Assembly: GCA_011522825.1 (NCBI GenBank)
Contig: WTIG01000044.1
Location: 1-31,571 of the forward strand
Direction of reading: 5' to 3'
Length of the DNA: 31,571 nucleotides
Source of the DNA: Puniceicoccaceae bacterium
Lineage (GTDB): Bacteria > Verrucomicrobiota > Verrucomicrobiia > Opitutales > Coraliomargaritaceae
Position numbers and translations under genes: made by a program. Below, piece after piece: positions 15,106 to 23,670 of the stretch. Numbering within the stretch: the first letter of the stretch is position 1; every line of letters starts with the position of its first letter. The notes beneath the pieces were generated by a model. The model saw only the letters and a list, made by a program, of their open reading frames with translations, was not told the origin of the DNA and did not search any database.

Positions 15106-15461
15106 TGGGTGGTTCAAATAAAGGTGCTATGCTTTTCAGTTTCAGTGTGATGGTTATTTGTCTTTTAACCGTTATTGGAGGCGGGTCTTTTTCTTTGCTT
15201 TGGATACAACATGAAGTTTCCAAAGTGGCTAAACAAACCGTACTTCTAGAGGAACGGCATCGAGAGATTTTGAGAAAACTAAATCATTTGGATGAGCGAA
15301 TTGCCAAAGCACATCAACCGATCTTTTTGCAGAGCAAGGTTTCAAACCGTTTAGTACCTATCATGGATAAGCAGATTGTTTGGGTAGAATCAACGGCTTC
15401 AGGAGCAGGCAGTGTTTATGTGAATGCTGAAAATAGCCAGAGCGAAGTTTTTAGAAATTAA
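15102..15461 (+). CDS. ftsL: FtsL-like division protein
   Basis: A 119-residue bitopic membrane protein in the ftsL position of the cluster. Residues about 9-34 form one TM helix (AMLFSFSVMVICLLTVIGGG...), and residues about 35-70 form a predicted coiled coil (HEVSKVAKQTVLLEERHREILRKLNHLDERI) on the periplasmic side. FtsL recruits and activates FtsW-FtsI together with FtsB. FtsL sequences are poorly conserved, so the call rests on topology and position. ATG at 15102 and 15105 are both possible, with GAGGAGG a few bases upstream as a strong ribosome-binding site inside the rsmH end. The C-terminal 45 residues after the coil are not recognised. Confidence 0.75.
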   Translation: MMGGSNKGAMLFSFSVMVICLLTVIGGGSFSLLWIQHEVSKVAKQTVLLEERHREILRKLNHLDERIAKAHQPIFLQSKVSNRLVPIMDKQIVWVESTASGAGSVYVNAENSQSEVFRN

Positions 15462-15466
15462 ATCCG

Positions 15467-15670
15467 ATGGATAGCATTACCAAAGTACGACAAGCGTGTT
15501 TTCAAACATTCAGTACGGTTTGGAAAGGGTTGAGTATTCGGGGGAAAGTGAATGGCTTGCGTAGTTGCTTTAAGGATGAATCCTTACTTCAGCCTTCAAG
15601 AACCACATTGAAGGGGCTTTTAAAATTAAAAAATCGCCAAGTATATAAAATGCACAATTTGTTTCATTAA
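15467..15670 (+). CDS. Small hypothetical protein between ftsL and ftsI
   Basis: A 67-residue ORF that exactly fills the gap between the ftsL-like gene (stop six bases upstream) and ftsI (start three bases downstream). It is strongly basic, with many Lys and Arg, and has no TM segment or known motif. The packing argues that it is translated, since a non-coding gap of 212 bases would be the second largest in the cluster. I see no clear similarity to the 63-residue ORF between mraZ and rsmH. It could be a lineage-specific divisome peptide, or a chance ORF. Confidence 0.5.
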   Translation: MDSITKVRQACFQTFSTVWKGLSIRGKVNGLRSCFKDESLLQPSRTTLKGLLKLKNRQVYKMHNLFH

Positions 15671-15673
15671 ATT

Positions 15674-17449
15674 ATGAGTCAGGCATTTGTATCGTTGAAT
15701 CGGCTAAGGGTGATTGTTCTTTTCATTCTTTTTGCTTTTTTGGTGCTTTGTGGGCGTTTGTTTTATTTGCATGTTGTCGATAGTGAACGTTTAAAAAGCT
15801 TTGCTGAAAATGTGCGAAAGTCAGTACGTGTTTTGGCTTCACAAAGAGGGGATATTTTTGATGTCCATGGGAATATTTTAGCGGCGACACATAGTACTTA
15901 CACAGTCGGTGTGGACCCTAATTTTTTAAAGGAGGAAGATCGTAACAAATGGAGGCACTTAGCCTTTGTCTTAGAGGTGCCATATTCGGACCTGGAGGCG
16001 GTTATGGAAAAGAAGGTCCGTGCAAATAGTGGCCGCTTGATTCGTTGGGCTTCTTTAGCAAAAAATGTGGATTTAAAGACCTATGAAGCGGTGATGAATT
16101 TAGGTATCACTGGGGTCTACGGAAACCGAAAGAATCAACGGTTTTATCCGGGAAATGAATTAGCGTCTCATGTCATCGGCTTCGTAAATCATGAATCGGT
16201 TGCGGTATCTGGGATTGAGGAAATGTGTGATTATTATTTACGAGGTCAGGATGGCTGGGTGGAAACAGAAAGGGACGGTAGACGAAGAGAACTCGCTCAT
16301 AAGCGATCTCGTGAGATTTCAGAAGTGAATGGAAGTAATGTTTATTTAACCTTGGATCAACGCATACAAAGTGCAGTCGAGGAAGCGATTGATGCAGTGG
16401 TTGAGCGGTATAATCCAGAGGGTGTTAGTGTGATTGTGAGTCGTCCGAATGATGGGTCTATTTTAGCTTTAGCTAATTATCCTACTTTTGATCTGAATGA
16501 ATTTTTCAATACCCAATTATATCCGATAGCGAATCAAAGAAACCGTGCGATTACAGATATCTTTGAACCTGGCTCAACCTTCAAAATTGTACCTGCTTCA
16601 GGTGTTTTGAATGAATCTGAAGTGAACCCAAAGGACGTTTTTGATACGGGCAAGGCAGTCGTACTCTATAAAAATCGGAAGGTTCGTTTACCGAGTGACC
16701 ATCGTTTTTATGATCGTTTGAGTATGGCCGATATTGTAATAAAATCGAGTAATCGAGGGGCGGCTCATCTGGGAATGATTTTGGGGGAAGAGCGATTACA
16801 TGCTTATGCTAAGTCTTTTGGCTTTGGTGAACGAACAGATTTAGGACTCAGGGGAGAAATTTCTGGAACATTGCATCCGATTGATCGTTGGGATGGATTG
16901 ACTATATCAACAATGCCGATGGGGCATGCCGTTGATGGGACTCCAATGCAAATTCATTATGCAATGAGTGTGATTGCTAATAAGGGTCTTTTAATGAAGC
17001 CTAGGATCATTGACCGTATTACAAATGCTGATGATGTTTTACTGCTTGAGTATCCTGCAGTTACAAAACGTAGAGTGATCAGTGAATCTGTATCTCAACA
17101 GATGGCTGATTTATTAAATGAAGTTGTGGCGAATGGGACTGCAAAGCGTGCAATAATAAAGGGTTATTCAGTGGGTGGTAAAACAGGGACGACTCAAAAA
17201 ATAATCAATGGACAGTATACAAGTGAGTCTCATGTCGCTTCTTTTTCTGGATTTCTTCCCGTAGAAGATCCTGAGGTGGTTATCACAGTCGTTGTGGATG
17301 CACCTAAAGTTAAAGGGGGCTCGGGTTATGGTGGAGTGGTAGCAGCTCCTGTTTTCAAGGAAATCGCAGAGGAATGTATTCGTTATTTAGGGATTCGTTC
17401 ATCTGAATATTCTAAAGAATGGTTTGCGAATCGGGCAGTGGGACACTGA
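15674..17449 (+). CDS. ftsI: Septal peptidoglycan transpeptidase FtsI (PBP2B/PBP3)
   Basis: FtsI is the monofunctional class B penicillin-binding protein that crosslinks septal peptidoglycan with FtsW. It has 591 residues. A single N-terminal TM (about residues 12-32) follows a short cytoplasmic tail. The pedestal domain carries SQRGDIFDVHGNILA (56-70) and the FYPGNELASHVIGFVN region. The transpeptidase motifs are STFK with catalytic Ser301, SSN at 358-360 and KTGT at 503-506. No PASTA domains follow. The ATG at 15674 lies three bases after the preceding small ORF. murE starts 26 bases downstream. Confidence 0.96.
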   Translation: MSQAFVSLNRLRVIVLFILFAFLVLCGRLFYLHVVDSERLKSFAENVRKSVRVLASQRGDIFDVHGNILAATHSTYTVGVDPNFLKEEDRNKWRHLAFVLEVPYSDLEAVMEKKVRANSGRLIRWASLAKNVDLKTYEAVMNLGITGVYGNRKNQRFYPGNELASHVIGFVNHESVAVSGIEEMCDYYLRGQDGWVETERDGRRRELAHKRSREISEVNGSNVYLTLDQRIQSAVEEAIDAVVERYNPEGVSVIVSRPNDGSILALANYPTFDLNEFFNTQLYPIANQRNRAITDIFEPGSTFKIVPASGVLNESEVNPKDVFDTGKAVVLYKNRKVRLPSDHRFYDRLSMADIVIKSSNRGAAHLGMILGEERLHAYAKSFGFGERTDLGLRGEISGTLHPIDRWDGLTISTMPMGHAVDGTPMQIHYAMSVIANKGLLMKPRIIDRITNADDVLLLEYPAVTKRRVISESVSQQMADLLNEVVANGTAKRAIIKGYSVGGKTGTTQKIINGQYTSESHVASFSGFLPVEDPEVVITVVVDAPKVKGGSGYGGVVAAPVFKEIAEECIRYLGIRSSEYSKEWFANRAVGH

Positions 17450-17475
17450 TTTTTTAAAAGATTTTTGGTTTAGGT

Positions 17476-18966
17476 ATGATATTAAATAATGTGTTGAGTG
17501 AGGTCGAGGTAGTGGACCAACAATTGAGTGGTGCAGTTGATTTCAGTGCAATCATTACAGACAGTCGCAGGGCGGTTCCTGGTGGATTATTTTTCGCAAT
17601 CAGTGGTTCACGGCAGGATGGTAATACCTATATTGAAGAGGCCATGGCTCGGGGTGTGGTTGCCGTAATTTCAGAAGAACCCCTTGGGAAACATTTTCCG
17701 ATTAATTTTGTTCAGGTGAAAGATGTGCGCTTGGCTTTAGCGAAAATTTCAAAGCTATTTTATGCCTCTCCGGACGAAGCATTGAATATAATCGGAGTTA
17801 CTGGAACAAATGGAAAAACTACAGTGACGATGTTGAGTCAGCATTTATTAGGAGGAAGTCAGTCGGTGGGACTGGTTGGAACGATTCGTTATGACATCGG
17901 AAATCGAACATTACCTGCTCATAGAACAACCCCTGAATCAGTGGATTGTTTTGAATTATTTTCCGAAATGAAAGCGTCCAATTGTACGGACACTTTAATT
18001 GAAGTGAGTTCGCATGGAATTGATCAAAAGCGAGTGCATTTTATTCAAATGGACACGGTCGTATTCCTAAATCTTTCCAGAGATCATATTGATTACCACG
18101 AGTCGCTGGATGCTTATTTTGAAGTGAAGAAACGATTGTTTACGGGTGTCTTAGGGACTAAGGCTAAAACAGCGATTGTGAATCTCGATTGTGATTATGG
18201 TAAAAAGATATTAGAAGCTGATTCAAGTGAGCTAACATTTTTGACCTTTAGTGCGGATGGCAATGCGGCCGCTGATTTCAAAGCAAAATCAATTTGTTTA
18301 ACTTCTGAGGGAACTTCTTTTGAGCTGTCTTATCCAGATGGTGCTATAAAAGTGAGTTATCATTTACTGGGTCGGCATAATGTTTCGAATGTCTTAGCTG
18401 CTTTAGCGATTGGTTATACTCAGGGACGTTCTATGGAACATTTGTTGAAGCAATTAAAATCCTTTTCTGGAGTGCCAGGACGAATGGAGCGTGTGATTGC
18501 AGGTCAGGATTTTAATGTATTAGTGGATTATGCTCATACGGGTGATGCAATTAAGCATAGTGGGGAAGTGATTCAGGAATTTACAGATGGTCAAAAGATC
18601 ATTGTTTTTGGCTGTGGTGGTAATCGAGATAAAGGGAAGCGACCATTAATGATGCGTGCCGCCTTAGAAACCTCTGATATTGTTATAGCCACGTCGGATA
18701 ACCCACGTTCGGAATCAGTCGATGCGATTTTTGAGGATATGAAAGCGGGGATCGAGAGTGAGGCTGAAGCGAAGCGAGTGATTTTCGTAAAAGATCGTCG
18801 TAATGCGATTGCCTATGCATTTGAACTGGCGAAGCCTAAAGATTGTATTCTTATCGCTGGGAAAGGCCATGAAATGTATCAAGAAGTAGAGGGGACTATG
18901 ATTCCTTTCAATGATCGAAAGATAGCTAAAGAGTTAATTGAAAAGCGTTTTGGTTTCGATCAATAA
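17476..18966 (+). CDS. murE: UDP-MurNAc-tripeptide synthetase MurE, meso-DAP type
   Basis: MurE adds the third stem-peptide residue to UDP-MurNAc-L-Ala-D-Glu in the cytoplasm. The protein has 496 residues with an N-terminal UDP-binding domain (ITDSRRAVPGGLFFAISG), the P-loop GTNGKTT at 110-116, the central domain with TTPESVDCF and EVSSHGIDQKRV, and the C-terminal domain with GCGGNRDKGKRP. DNPR at 408-411 is the motif that selects meso-diaminopimelate, as in Gram-negative bacteria, so the stem peptide is probably of DAP type. The ATG at 17476 is preceded by a weak AGG. murF follows after 16 bases. Confidence 0.97.
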   Translation: MILNNVLSEVEVVDQQLSGAVDFSAIITDSRRAVPGGLFFAISGSRQDGNTYIEEAMARGVVAVISEEPLGKHFPINFVQVKDVRLALAKISKLFYASPDEALNIIGVTGTNGKTTVTMLSQHLLGGSQSVGLVGTIRYDIGNRTLPAHRTTPESVDCFELFSEMKASNCTDTLIEVSSHGIDQKRVHFIQMDTVVFLNLSRDHIDYHESLDAYFEVKKRLFTGVLGTKAKTAIVNLDCDYGKKILEADSSELTFLTFSADGNAAADFKAKSICLTSEGTSFELSYPDGAIKVSYHLLGRHNVSNVLAALAIGYTQGRSMEHLLKQLKSFSGVPGRMERVIAGQDFNVLVDYAHTGDAIKHSGEVIQEFTDGQKIIVFGCGGNRDKGKRPLMMRAALETSDIVIATSDNPRSESVDAIFEDMKAGIESEAEAKRVIFVKDRRNAIAYAFELAKPKDCILIAGKGHEMYQEVEGTMIPFNDRKIAKELIEKRFGFDQ

Positions 18967-18982
18967 TAGGTGTGAATAATTT

Positions 18983-20365
18983 ATGGTATTTAAAGGAGAA
19001 GATTTAGCAAAGTGGACAGGTGGTTATTGGAAAGACGCTGTCCCATCAACAATAGAAGGTTTATTTTTTGATACACGAATCATTGAACCTAAATCGTTGT
19101 TTATTGCTCTGAGTTATGGGGTTCGAGATGGGCATGATTTTGTTGAGCAGGCAGCGGAGCGAGGAGCTTCAGCTTGTATGGTTGAAAAAAGCTTGGCCGT
19201 AGGGATTCCCCAATTGATAGTTGAGGATAGTTTGCAGGCTTTGGCTGATATTGCCCGGTCTATAAGAGATGGTTTCGCCAATCCAGTGGTTGGCATTACA
19301 GGAAGCTGTGGTAAAACCAGTACTAAGGCTATGTTGAAAAAAGTTTTAGGTAGTGAGCAAACTCATGCGACTAAGGGGAATTGGAACAATTGCTTGGGTG
19401 TATCTTTGACTTTAGCCGAATTAGCGAGTGAGGAATATGCTTATTCTGTGGTTGAGGCAGGAATCAGTGAGCGAGGAGAGATGTCGGTATTGAGCTCGAT
19501 CATTCGTCCGAATGTCTGTCTTTTCACTAATGTGGGTGAGGCACATTTAGAGGGCTTCGGGACAGTGGATTTGATCGCTGAAGAAAAGGCTAAATTACTC
19601 GAATCAGCTGAGCAGGGTGCTTTGGTGGTGGCACCAAAGGCAGTTTTAATTCGATCGGCTTTTGATAATTATCGTCACGATGCTGTGGCCATTGTCAAAG
19701 GATCGCCAGAAAGGAATAGTCCTTATAAAAATGTTTATGGTTATGAATGGGCAGAGCTCGATGATCATTCAGCAAACGTCACGCTTTTTCGCGGTGATCA
19801 AAAATATCAGTATCGCTTAGAGAGTTTAAGTGAGGGCATTATCCAAAATTCTGTATTAGCTGTGGTGACCGCTCTAGAAATGAATGTGGATAGTGGTCAA
19901 ATTATTGAAGGGATTGAATCTTGGAAGCCAGTGCGTGGTCGAGGAACAATCATTCCTTTAAGCACAATGGAAAAAGGATTTATTTATCAAGATAGCTACA
20001 ATGCGAATCCCACATCCATGCTTGATTCTTTAAGGGCCTTTGAGATGGCCTCTAAGGATTGTGAGCAACGTTTATATGTTTTAGGAATCATGAACGAGTT
20101 AGGTGAAAATGCCGGCTCTTTTCATGAGTTGATTACGAAGACGTTAAAGCCCAGAAAAGGGGATAGACTGATTCTGATTGGAGACAGTGAATTAACCGAG
20201 GCCTATAAAAAAGGGGCAAAATCTGCGGGCTGGGATGATTCGATGCTTGAGTCTTTTTTGGCTATTGAATTATGTAAGATAGACTTCAGCCAATACGAGG
20301 GGGCAATTTTCTTAAAGGGTAGCCGCTCTTGTCAATTGGAGGCCTTAATCCCTATGTTTCACTAA
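18983..20365 (+). CDS. murF: UDP-MurNAc-tripeptide D-alanyl-D-alanine ligase MurF
   Basis: MurF joins D-Ala-D-Ala, the product of Ddl encoded downstream, to the UDP-MurNAc tripeptide. The 460-residue protein has the N-terminal DTRIIEPKSLFIAL motif, the P-loop GSCGKTST at 107-114, TKGNWNNCLGVSLTL, EAGISERGEM, the NVGEAHLEGFG motif, and QDSYNANPTSMLDSLRAF in the C-terminal domain. The ATG at 18983 gives the normal N-terminus. mraY starts eight bases after the stop. Confidence 0.97.
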   Translation: MVFKGEDLAKWTGGYWKDAVPSTIEGLFFDTRIIEPKSLFIALSYGVRDGHDFVEQAAERGASACMVEKSLAVGIPQLIVEDSLQALADIARSIRDGFANPVVGITGSCGKTSTKAMLKKVLGSEQTHATKGNWNNCLGVSLTLAELASEEYAYSVVEAGISERGEMSVLSSIIRPNVCLFTNVGEAHLEGFGTVDLIAEEKAKLLESAEQGALVVAPKAVLIRSAFDNYRHDAVAIVKGSPERNSPYKNVYGYEWAELDDHSANVTLFRGDQKYQYRLESLSEGIIQNSVLAVVTALEMNVDSGQIIEGIESWKPVRGRGTIIPLSTMEKGFIYQDSYNANPTSMLDSLRAFEMASKDCEQRLYVLGIMNELGENAGSFHELITKTLKPRKGDRLILIGDSELTEAYKKGAKSAGWDDSMLESFLAIELCKIDFSQYEGAIFLKGSRSCQLEALIPMFH

Positions 20366-20373
20366 ATTGTATC

Positions 20374-21474
20374 ATGCTCAGTTATCTCGCAGATTTTGAA
20401 TCTTTCTTTGGCCCCTTACGATTGTTTCGTTATCTTTCATTGCGAATCGCTTTCTGCGGACTGACTTCAATGATGATTGGATTTTTTGTAGGACCCTGGA
20501 TAATTGCGAAACTAAAAGACTTAAAAATGAAGCAAATGCTTCGTACACATGATGAAGTAGGAGTGCTTGCTGATTTAACCAAAGGAAAGTCAGAAACTCC
20601 AACTATGGGGGGCTTGATTATATGCATCGCAGTGACATTGAGTGTCTTTTTATGGGCAAAGCCTAATGTGTATGTCTATACGAGTTTATTCGTTTATTTA
20701 GCGCTGACTTTGGTTGGGTTTTTAGATGACTATTTAAAAGTTTTTAAACAAAACAGCAAAGGTTTATCCAGTGTTAAGAAGCTACTCAGTCAGGCTGTGA
20801 TTGCGGTCGTGGCTTCTTTGGTTTTGTTATCTGTTCCTGAGTCGAGTGAACAAATCCGTGAGCTATGGGTACCATTTTATAAGTTTATTGTGGTTGAACA
20901 ACTCCCTTTGCTTGTCTTTTTCCCATTCTTTTTTGTGGTTTTAGCCGGCTCTAGTAATGCGATTAATTTAACCGATGGAATTGATGGGCTGGCTATTGGA
21001 TGTACGGTAACGGTTACTTTAGCTTATTTAATTTTCGCTTATGCTTCTGGAAATTCGATAATATCGGATTATTTGTTTATCAGTTATATACCGAATGCAG
21101 GAGAGCTTGCAGTTGTTTGCAGTGCATTGCTCGGTGCGAGTTTGGCTTTTCTTTGGTTTAACTGTTATCCTGCTGAGGTATTTATGGGGGACACAGGCTC
21201 ATTGGGAATTGGTGGAATGATCGGAGTGATTGCTTTTATGATTCACCAACCATTTACCTTAATTTTAGTGGGTGGTATTTTTGTTGCAGAAGCTTTGTCT
21301 GTAATTCTTCAAGTATTTTCTTTCAAAGTATTTGGTCGTAGGATTTTTAGAATGTCCCCGATCCATCATCATTTTCAATTAGGTGGTTGGTTTGAAAATA
21401 AGGTAGTGATTCGTTTTTGGATACTTTCTTTGCTATTTGCAATTGCTGGCCTTGCCACCTTGAAGCTTCGTTAA
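20374..21474 (+). CDS. mraY: Phospho-MurNAc-pentapeptide transferase MraY
   Basis: MraY transfers phospho-MurNAc-pentapeptide to undecaprenyl phosphate to make lipid I at the inner face of the membrane. The 366-residue protein is polytopic with about ten TM segments. Family motifs include KSETPTMGG at 72-80, FLDDYLKV with the catalytic Asp pair at 118-119, NAINLTDGIDGLA, MGDTGSLGIGG and SPIHHHFQLGG. The frame is open upstream to 20329, overlapping murF, but the ATG at 20374 directly follows the murF stop and gives the normal start, so it is preferred. murD begins one base after the stop. Confidence 0.96.
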   Translation: MLSYLADFESFFGPLRLFRYLSLRIAFCGLTSMMIGFFVGPWIIAKLKDLKMKQMLRTHDEVGVLADLTKGKSETPTMGGLIICIAVTLSVFLWAKPNVYVYTSLFVYLALTLVGFLDDYLKVFKQNSKGLSSVKKLLSQAVIAVVASLVLLSVPESSEQIRELWVPFYKFIVVEQLPLLVFFPFFFVVLAGSSNAINLTDGIDGLAIGCTVTVTLAYLIFAYASGNSIISDYLFISYIPNAGELAVVCSALLGASLAFLWFNCYPAEVFMGDTGSLGIGGMIGVIAFMIHQPFTLILVGGIFVAEALSVILQVFSFKVFGRRIFRMSPIHHHFQLGGWFENKVVIRFWILSLLFAIAGLATLKLR

Positions 21475-21475
21475 G

Positions 21476-22735
21476 ATGAATAAGTGTATTGCTGTTTTTG
21501 GTGCCGGATTGAGTGGACAATCTGTGGCCAATTTAGCGAAATCAGAAGGTCACTCCGTAACGGTTTTTGATGAAACAGTCGGAAAGAAGAATGATTTTTC
21601 AGAATCGGATATCAGTTGTTTCGATGATTTTATTTTCAGTCCTGGTTTTTCAAAAAAGCATCCGTGGAGAGTGCTGCTTGCTAAAAAGGATTCTCTATAT
21701 GGTGAGCTTGGATATGCTGCAGAGCGATGGCAGGGGAAGATTTTTGGCGTTACAGGAACGAATGGGAAAACAACGGTGACTCGCTTGCTCGAGAGGCTGC
21801 TAAGGGCATCGGGTACAGAAGCATATGTGGCTGGAAACATAGGCGTTCCTTTGAGTGAATTGGTGAATTCTTCTGCCAATCATAAAGATGCAATTGCGGT
21901 ATGTGAAATCAGTTCTTTTCAAGCGGAAATCACTCAAGGACTGAGCTTGGATGGTCTTATTTGGACAAATTTTGCCGAAGACCACATGGATCGCTATGAT
22001 ACTATGGAGGAGTATTTTGACTCTAAATGGGCCTTGTTTTCTTGTTTGAAAAAATCGGCTACTGTATGTGTCAGTGAGGACTTGTTAGAATTTAAAGACG
22101 CAAATTTTTGGAAATCCTGCGGGGCAAAAATAGTTAAAGTGGATAAGGATTTACCGAAAACACTTAAAGAGACATCGGTATTTCAGTGCTATCCGCATTT
22201 GTTTAATTATCATTTAGCTTGTGGATTTATGGAAGAATTGGGCTTAAATGGGGTGGATTGTGTAACGGTCGCAAATGATTTTGAATTAGATGCGCATCGC
22301 ATGAGCAAAATTTTTGATCAAGGCGGTTTGAAAGTGTGGGAAGATTCTAAGTCGACAAATTTACATTCTGTTATCGGGGCTTTGAAAGCCGTTGAGGGCC
22401 CAGTAATTTGGATCGGTGGTGGTGTGTCTAAAAATACAAATATAGCTAATTTTGCTGAGAGTCTTGCTCCATTGGTTGACTGGGTCGTTGTATACGGTGC
22501 GATTGGCGAAGCGTTAAATGAAGCATTTTTAAAGATTGGGAAAGAATCTAGTTATTATCCTCAACTAGATGAGGCTATTCAGGCAGGTTTACGCTTATCT
22601 AATGGGCAAAACGAGGTCAGTATTTTATTCAGCCCTGGTTTTGCCAGTTTTGATCAATTCAATTCTTACTCAGATCGAGGAAAATTTTTCCAAAAGACTA
22701 TTTTTAGTTTACTGAAGGGGTCAGGATGTTTATAA
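21476..22735 (+). CDS. murD: UDP-MurNAc-L-alanine:D-glutamate ligase MurD
   Basis: MurD adds D-glutamate as the second stem-peptide residue. The 419-residue protein is a little shorter than the E. coli enzyme (about 438). It has an N-terminal dinucleotide-type fold (AVFGAGLSGQSVANLA), the P-loop GTNGKTT at 94-100, EISSFQAE, WTNFAEDHMDRYDTMEEYFDSK, and the C-terminal VWEDSKSTNLHSVIGAL and IGGGVSKNTN motifs. The start at 21476 is one base beyond the mraY stop, suggesting coupled translation. A LysM protein gene follows after 21 bases. Confidence 0.96.
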   Translation: MNKCIAVFGAGLSGQSVANLAKSEGHSVTVFDETVGKKNDFSESDISCFDDFIFSPGFSKKHPWRVLLAKKDSLYGELGYAAERWQGKIFGVTGTNGKTTVTRLLERLLRASGTEAYVAGNIGVPLSELVNSSANHKDAIAVCEISSFQAEITQGLSLDGLIWTNFAEDHMDRYDTMEEYFDSKWALFSCLKKSATVCVSEDLLEFKDANFWKSCGAKIVKVDKDLPKTLKETSVFQCYPHLFNYHLACGFMEELGLNGVDCVTVANDFELDAHRMSKIFDQGGLKVWEDSKSTNLHSVIGALKAVEGPVIWIGGGVSKNTNIANFAESLAPLVDWVVVYGAIGEALNEAFLKIGKESSYYPQLDEAIQAGLRLSNGQNEVSILFSPGFASFDQFNSYSDRGKFFQKTIFSLLKGSGCL

Positions 22736-22756
22736 GTTAAAAAAATTAATGTTATT

Positions 22757-23647
22757 ATGAATATTACGAAAGTTTTTGGTTTTATATTGGCGCTACACGT
22801 AGGGGTTATCCTAGTTTTATTTATCCAGCCTGGGTGTCGGACAACGGACGTACAGCCCCCATCACAATCTGATTATCAAAAGAGTGCGATAGACTCAGAG
22901 GAACTATCGGCAATTGATAGTGACTTAGGCTCAATTTATGAAGCCAGTGGAAGCAATGAAGGATTGAGTGGGGAAGACCTAAGTGCTTTTAATGACATTG
23001 ATGGATTTGAGCCAGAAGAGGATGGACTGACAGTATCTGTATATGATGAGTCCTTAGATGTTTATGTGGTTCAAAATGGAGATACCTTATGGGAATTAGC
23101 TAGACGATTTGATACAACGATTAATGAATTGTGTAAGCTGAATAAAATTTCAAAAGATTCGATCTTAAGAATAGGAATGGAATTAGAGGTGCCGAAGGTT
23201 GGTGATTCTGTGATGAGTATCACCAAAGAGTCCGCAGCTGTTTATCAGCCGACAGATTTTGAAGGGACTGGCCAGGTCTATCGTGTGGTTTCAGGAGATT
23301 CTTTGTCGAAGATTGCGAATCAATATGATGTCACAGTCGCTGCAATCAAGGCAACTAATGGCCTGAGCTCAGATACTATTTTAATTGGACAAGAGTTATT
23401 AATTCCAGTGGATGGAACGGTTGAAATTCAGTCGGCAGAACCAGTAAAATCAGTTGCTGATGAGGCAGTCGTGATCGAACCGATTGTTGATGATTCTGTC
23501 GGTGATGGAAATGCGACTGCAAATTCATTAGAGCCAGCAGAGCCTGAGTTAGAATCCGTAGAAAATTCTACAAGCGTTGATGCTGAGCCTGACGTCGAAT
23601 CATTTCCGCAAGTGGATTTTATTAGAGTGTCTGCTGAGTCAGAATAA
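22757..23647 (+). CDS. LysM-repeat probable lipoprotein within the dcw cluster
   Basis: A 296-residue exported protein with two LysM peptidoglycan-binding domains at about residues 103-146 (YVVQNGDTLWELARRF...) and 174-217 (YRVVSGDSLSKIANQY...). The N-terminus is hydrophobic (FGFILALHVGVILVLFIQPGC); Cys27 could be lipidated, although Pro and Gln before it are atypical. Otherwise the segment acts as a membrane anchor. Regions 28-100 and 220-296 are acidic, low complexity and probably disordered. No catalytic domain is present, so it is a binder or scaffold and not a hydrolase. A LysM gene between murD and ftsW is, to my knowledge, a trait of verrucomicrobial clusters. A role at the septum, perhaps guiding hydrolases or FtsW-FtsI, is inferred from position. 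Confidence 0.85.
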   Translation: MNITKVFGFILALHVGVILVLFIQPGCRTTDVQPPSQSDYQKSAIDSEELSAIDSDLGSIYEASGSNEGLSGEDLSAFNDIDGFEPEEDGLTVSVYDESLDVYVVQNGDTLWELARRFDTTINELCKLNKISKDSILRIGMELEVPKVGDSVMSITKESAAVYQPTDFEGTGQVYRVVSGDSLSKIANQYDVTVAAIKATNGLSSDTILIGQELLIPVDGTVEIQSAEPVKSVADEAVVIEPIVDDSVGDGNATANSLEPAEPELESVENSTSVDAEPDVESFPQVDFIRVSAESE

Positions 23648-23648
23648 A

Positions 23649-23670
23649 ATTTTTAACTGAAGTTAAAAAT
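23649..23670 (+). promoter_or_regulatory. Hairpin overlapping the ftsW start codon
   Basis: ATTTTTAAC (23649-23657) pairs perfectly with GTTAAAAAT (23662-23670) around a TGAA loop. The right arm includes the first two bases of the ftsW ATG at 23669. The stem begins two bases after the stop of the LysM gene. It could restrict ftsW translation or act as a weak terminator-like structure, though no T run follows. Confidence 0.55.
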
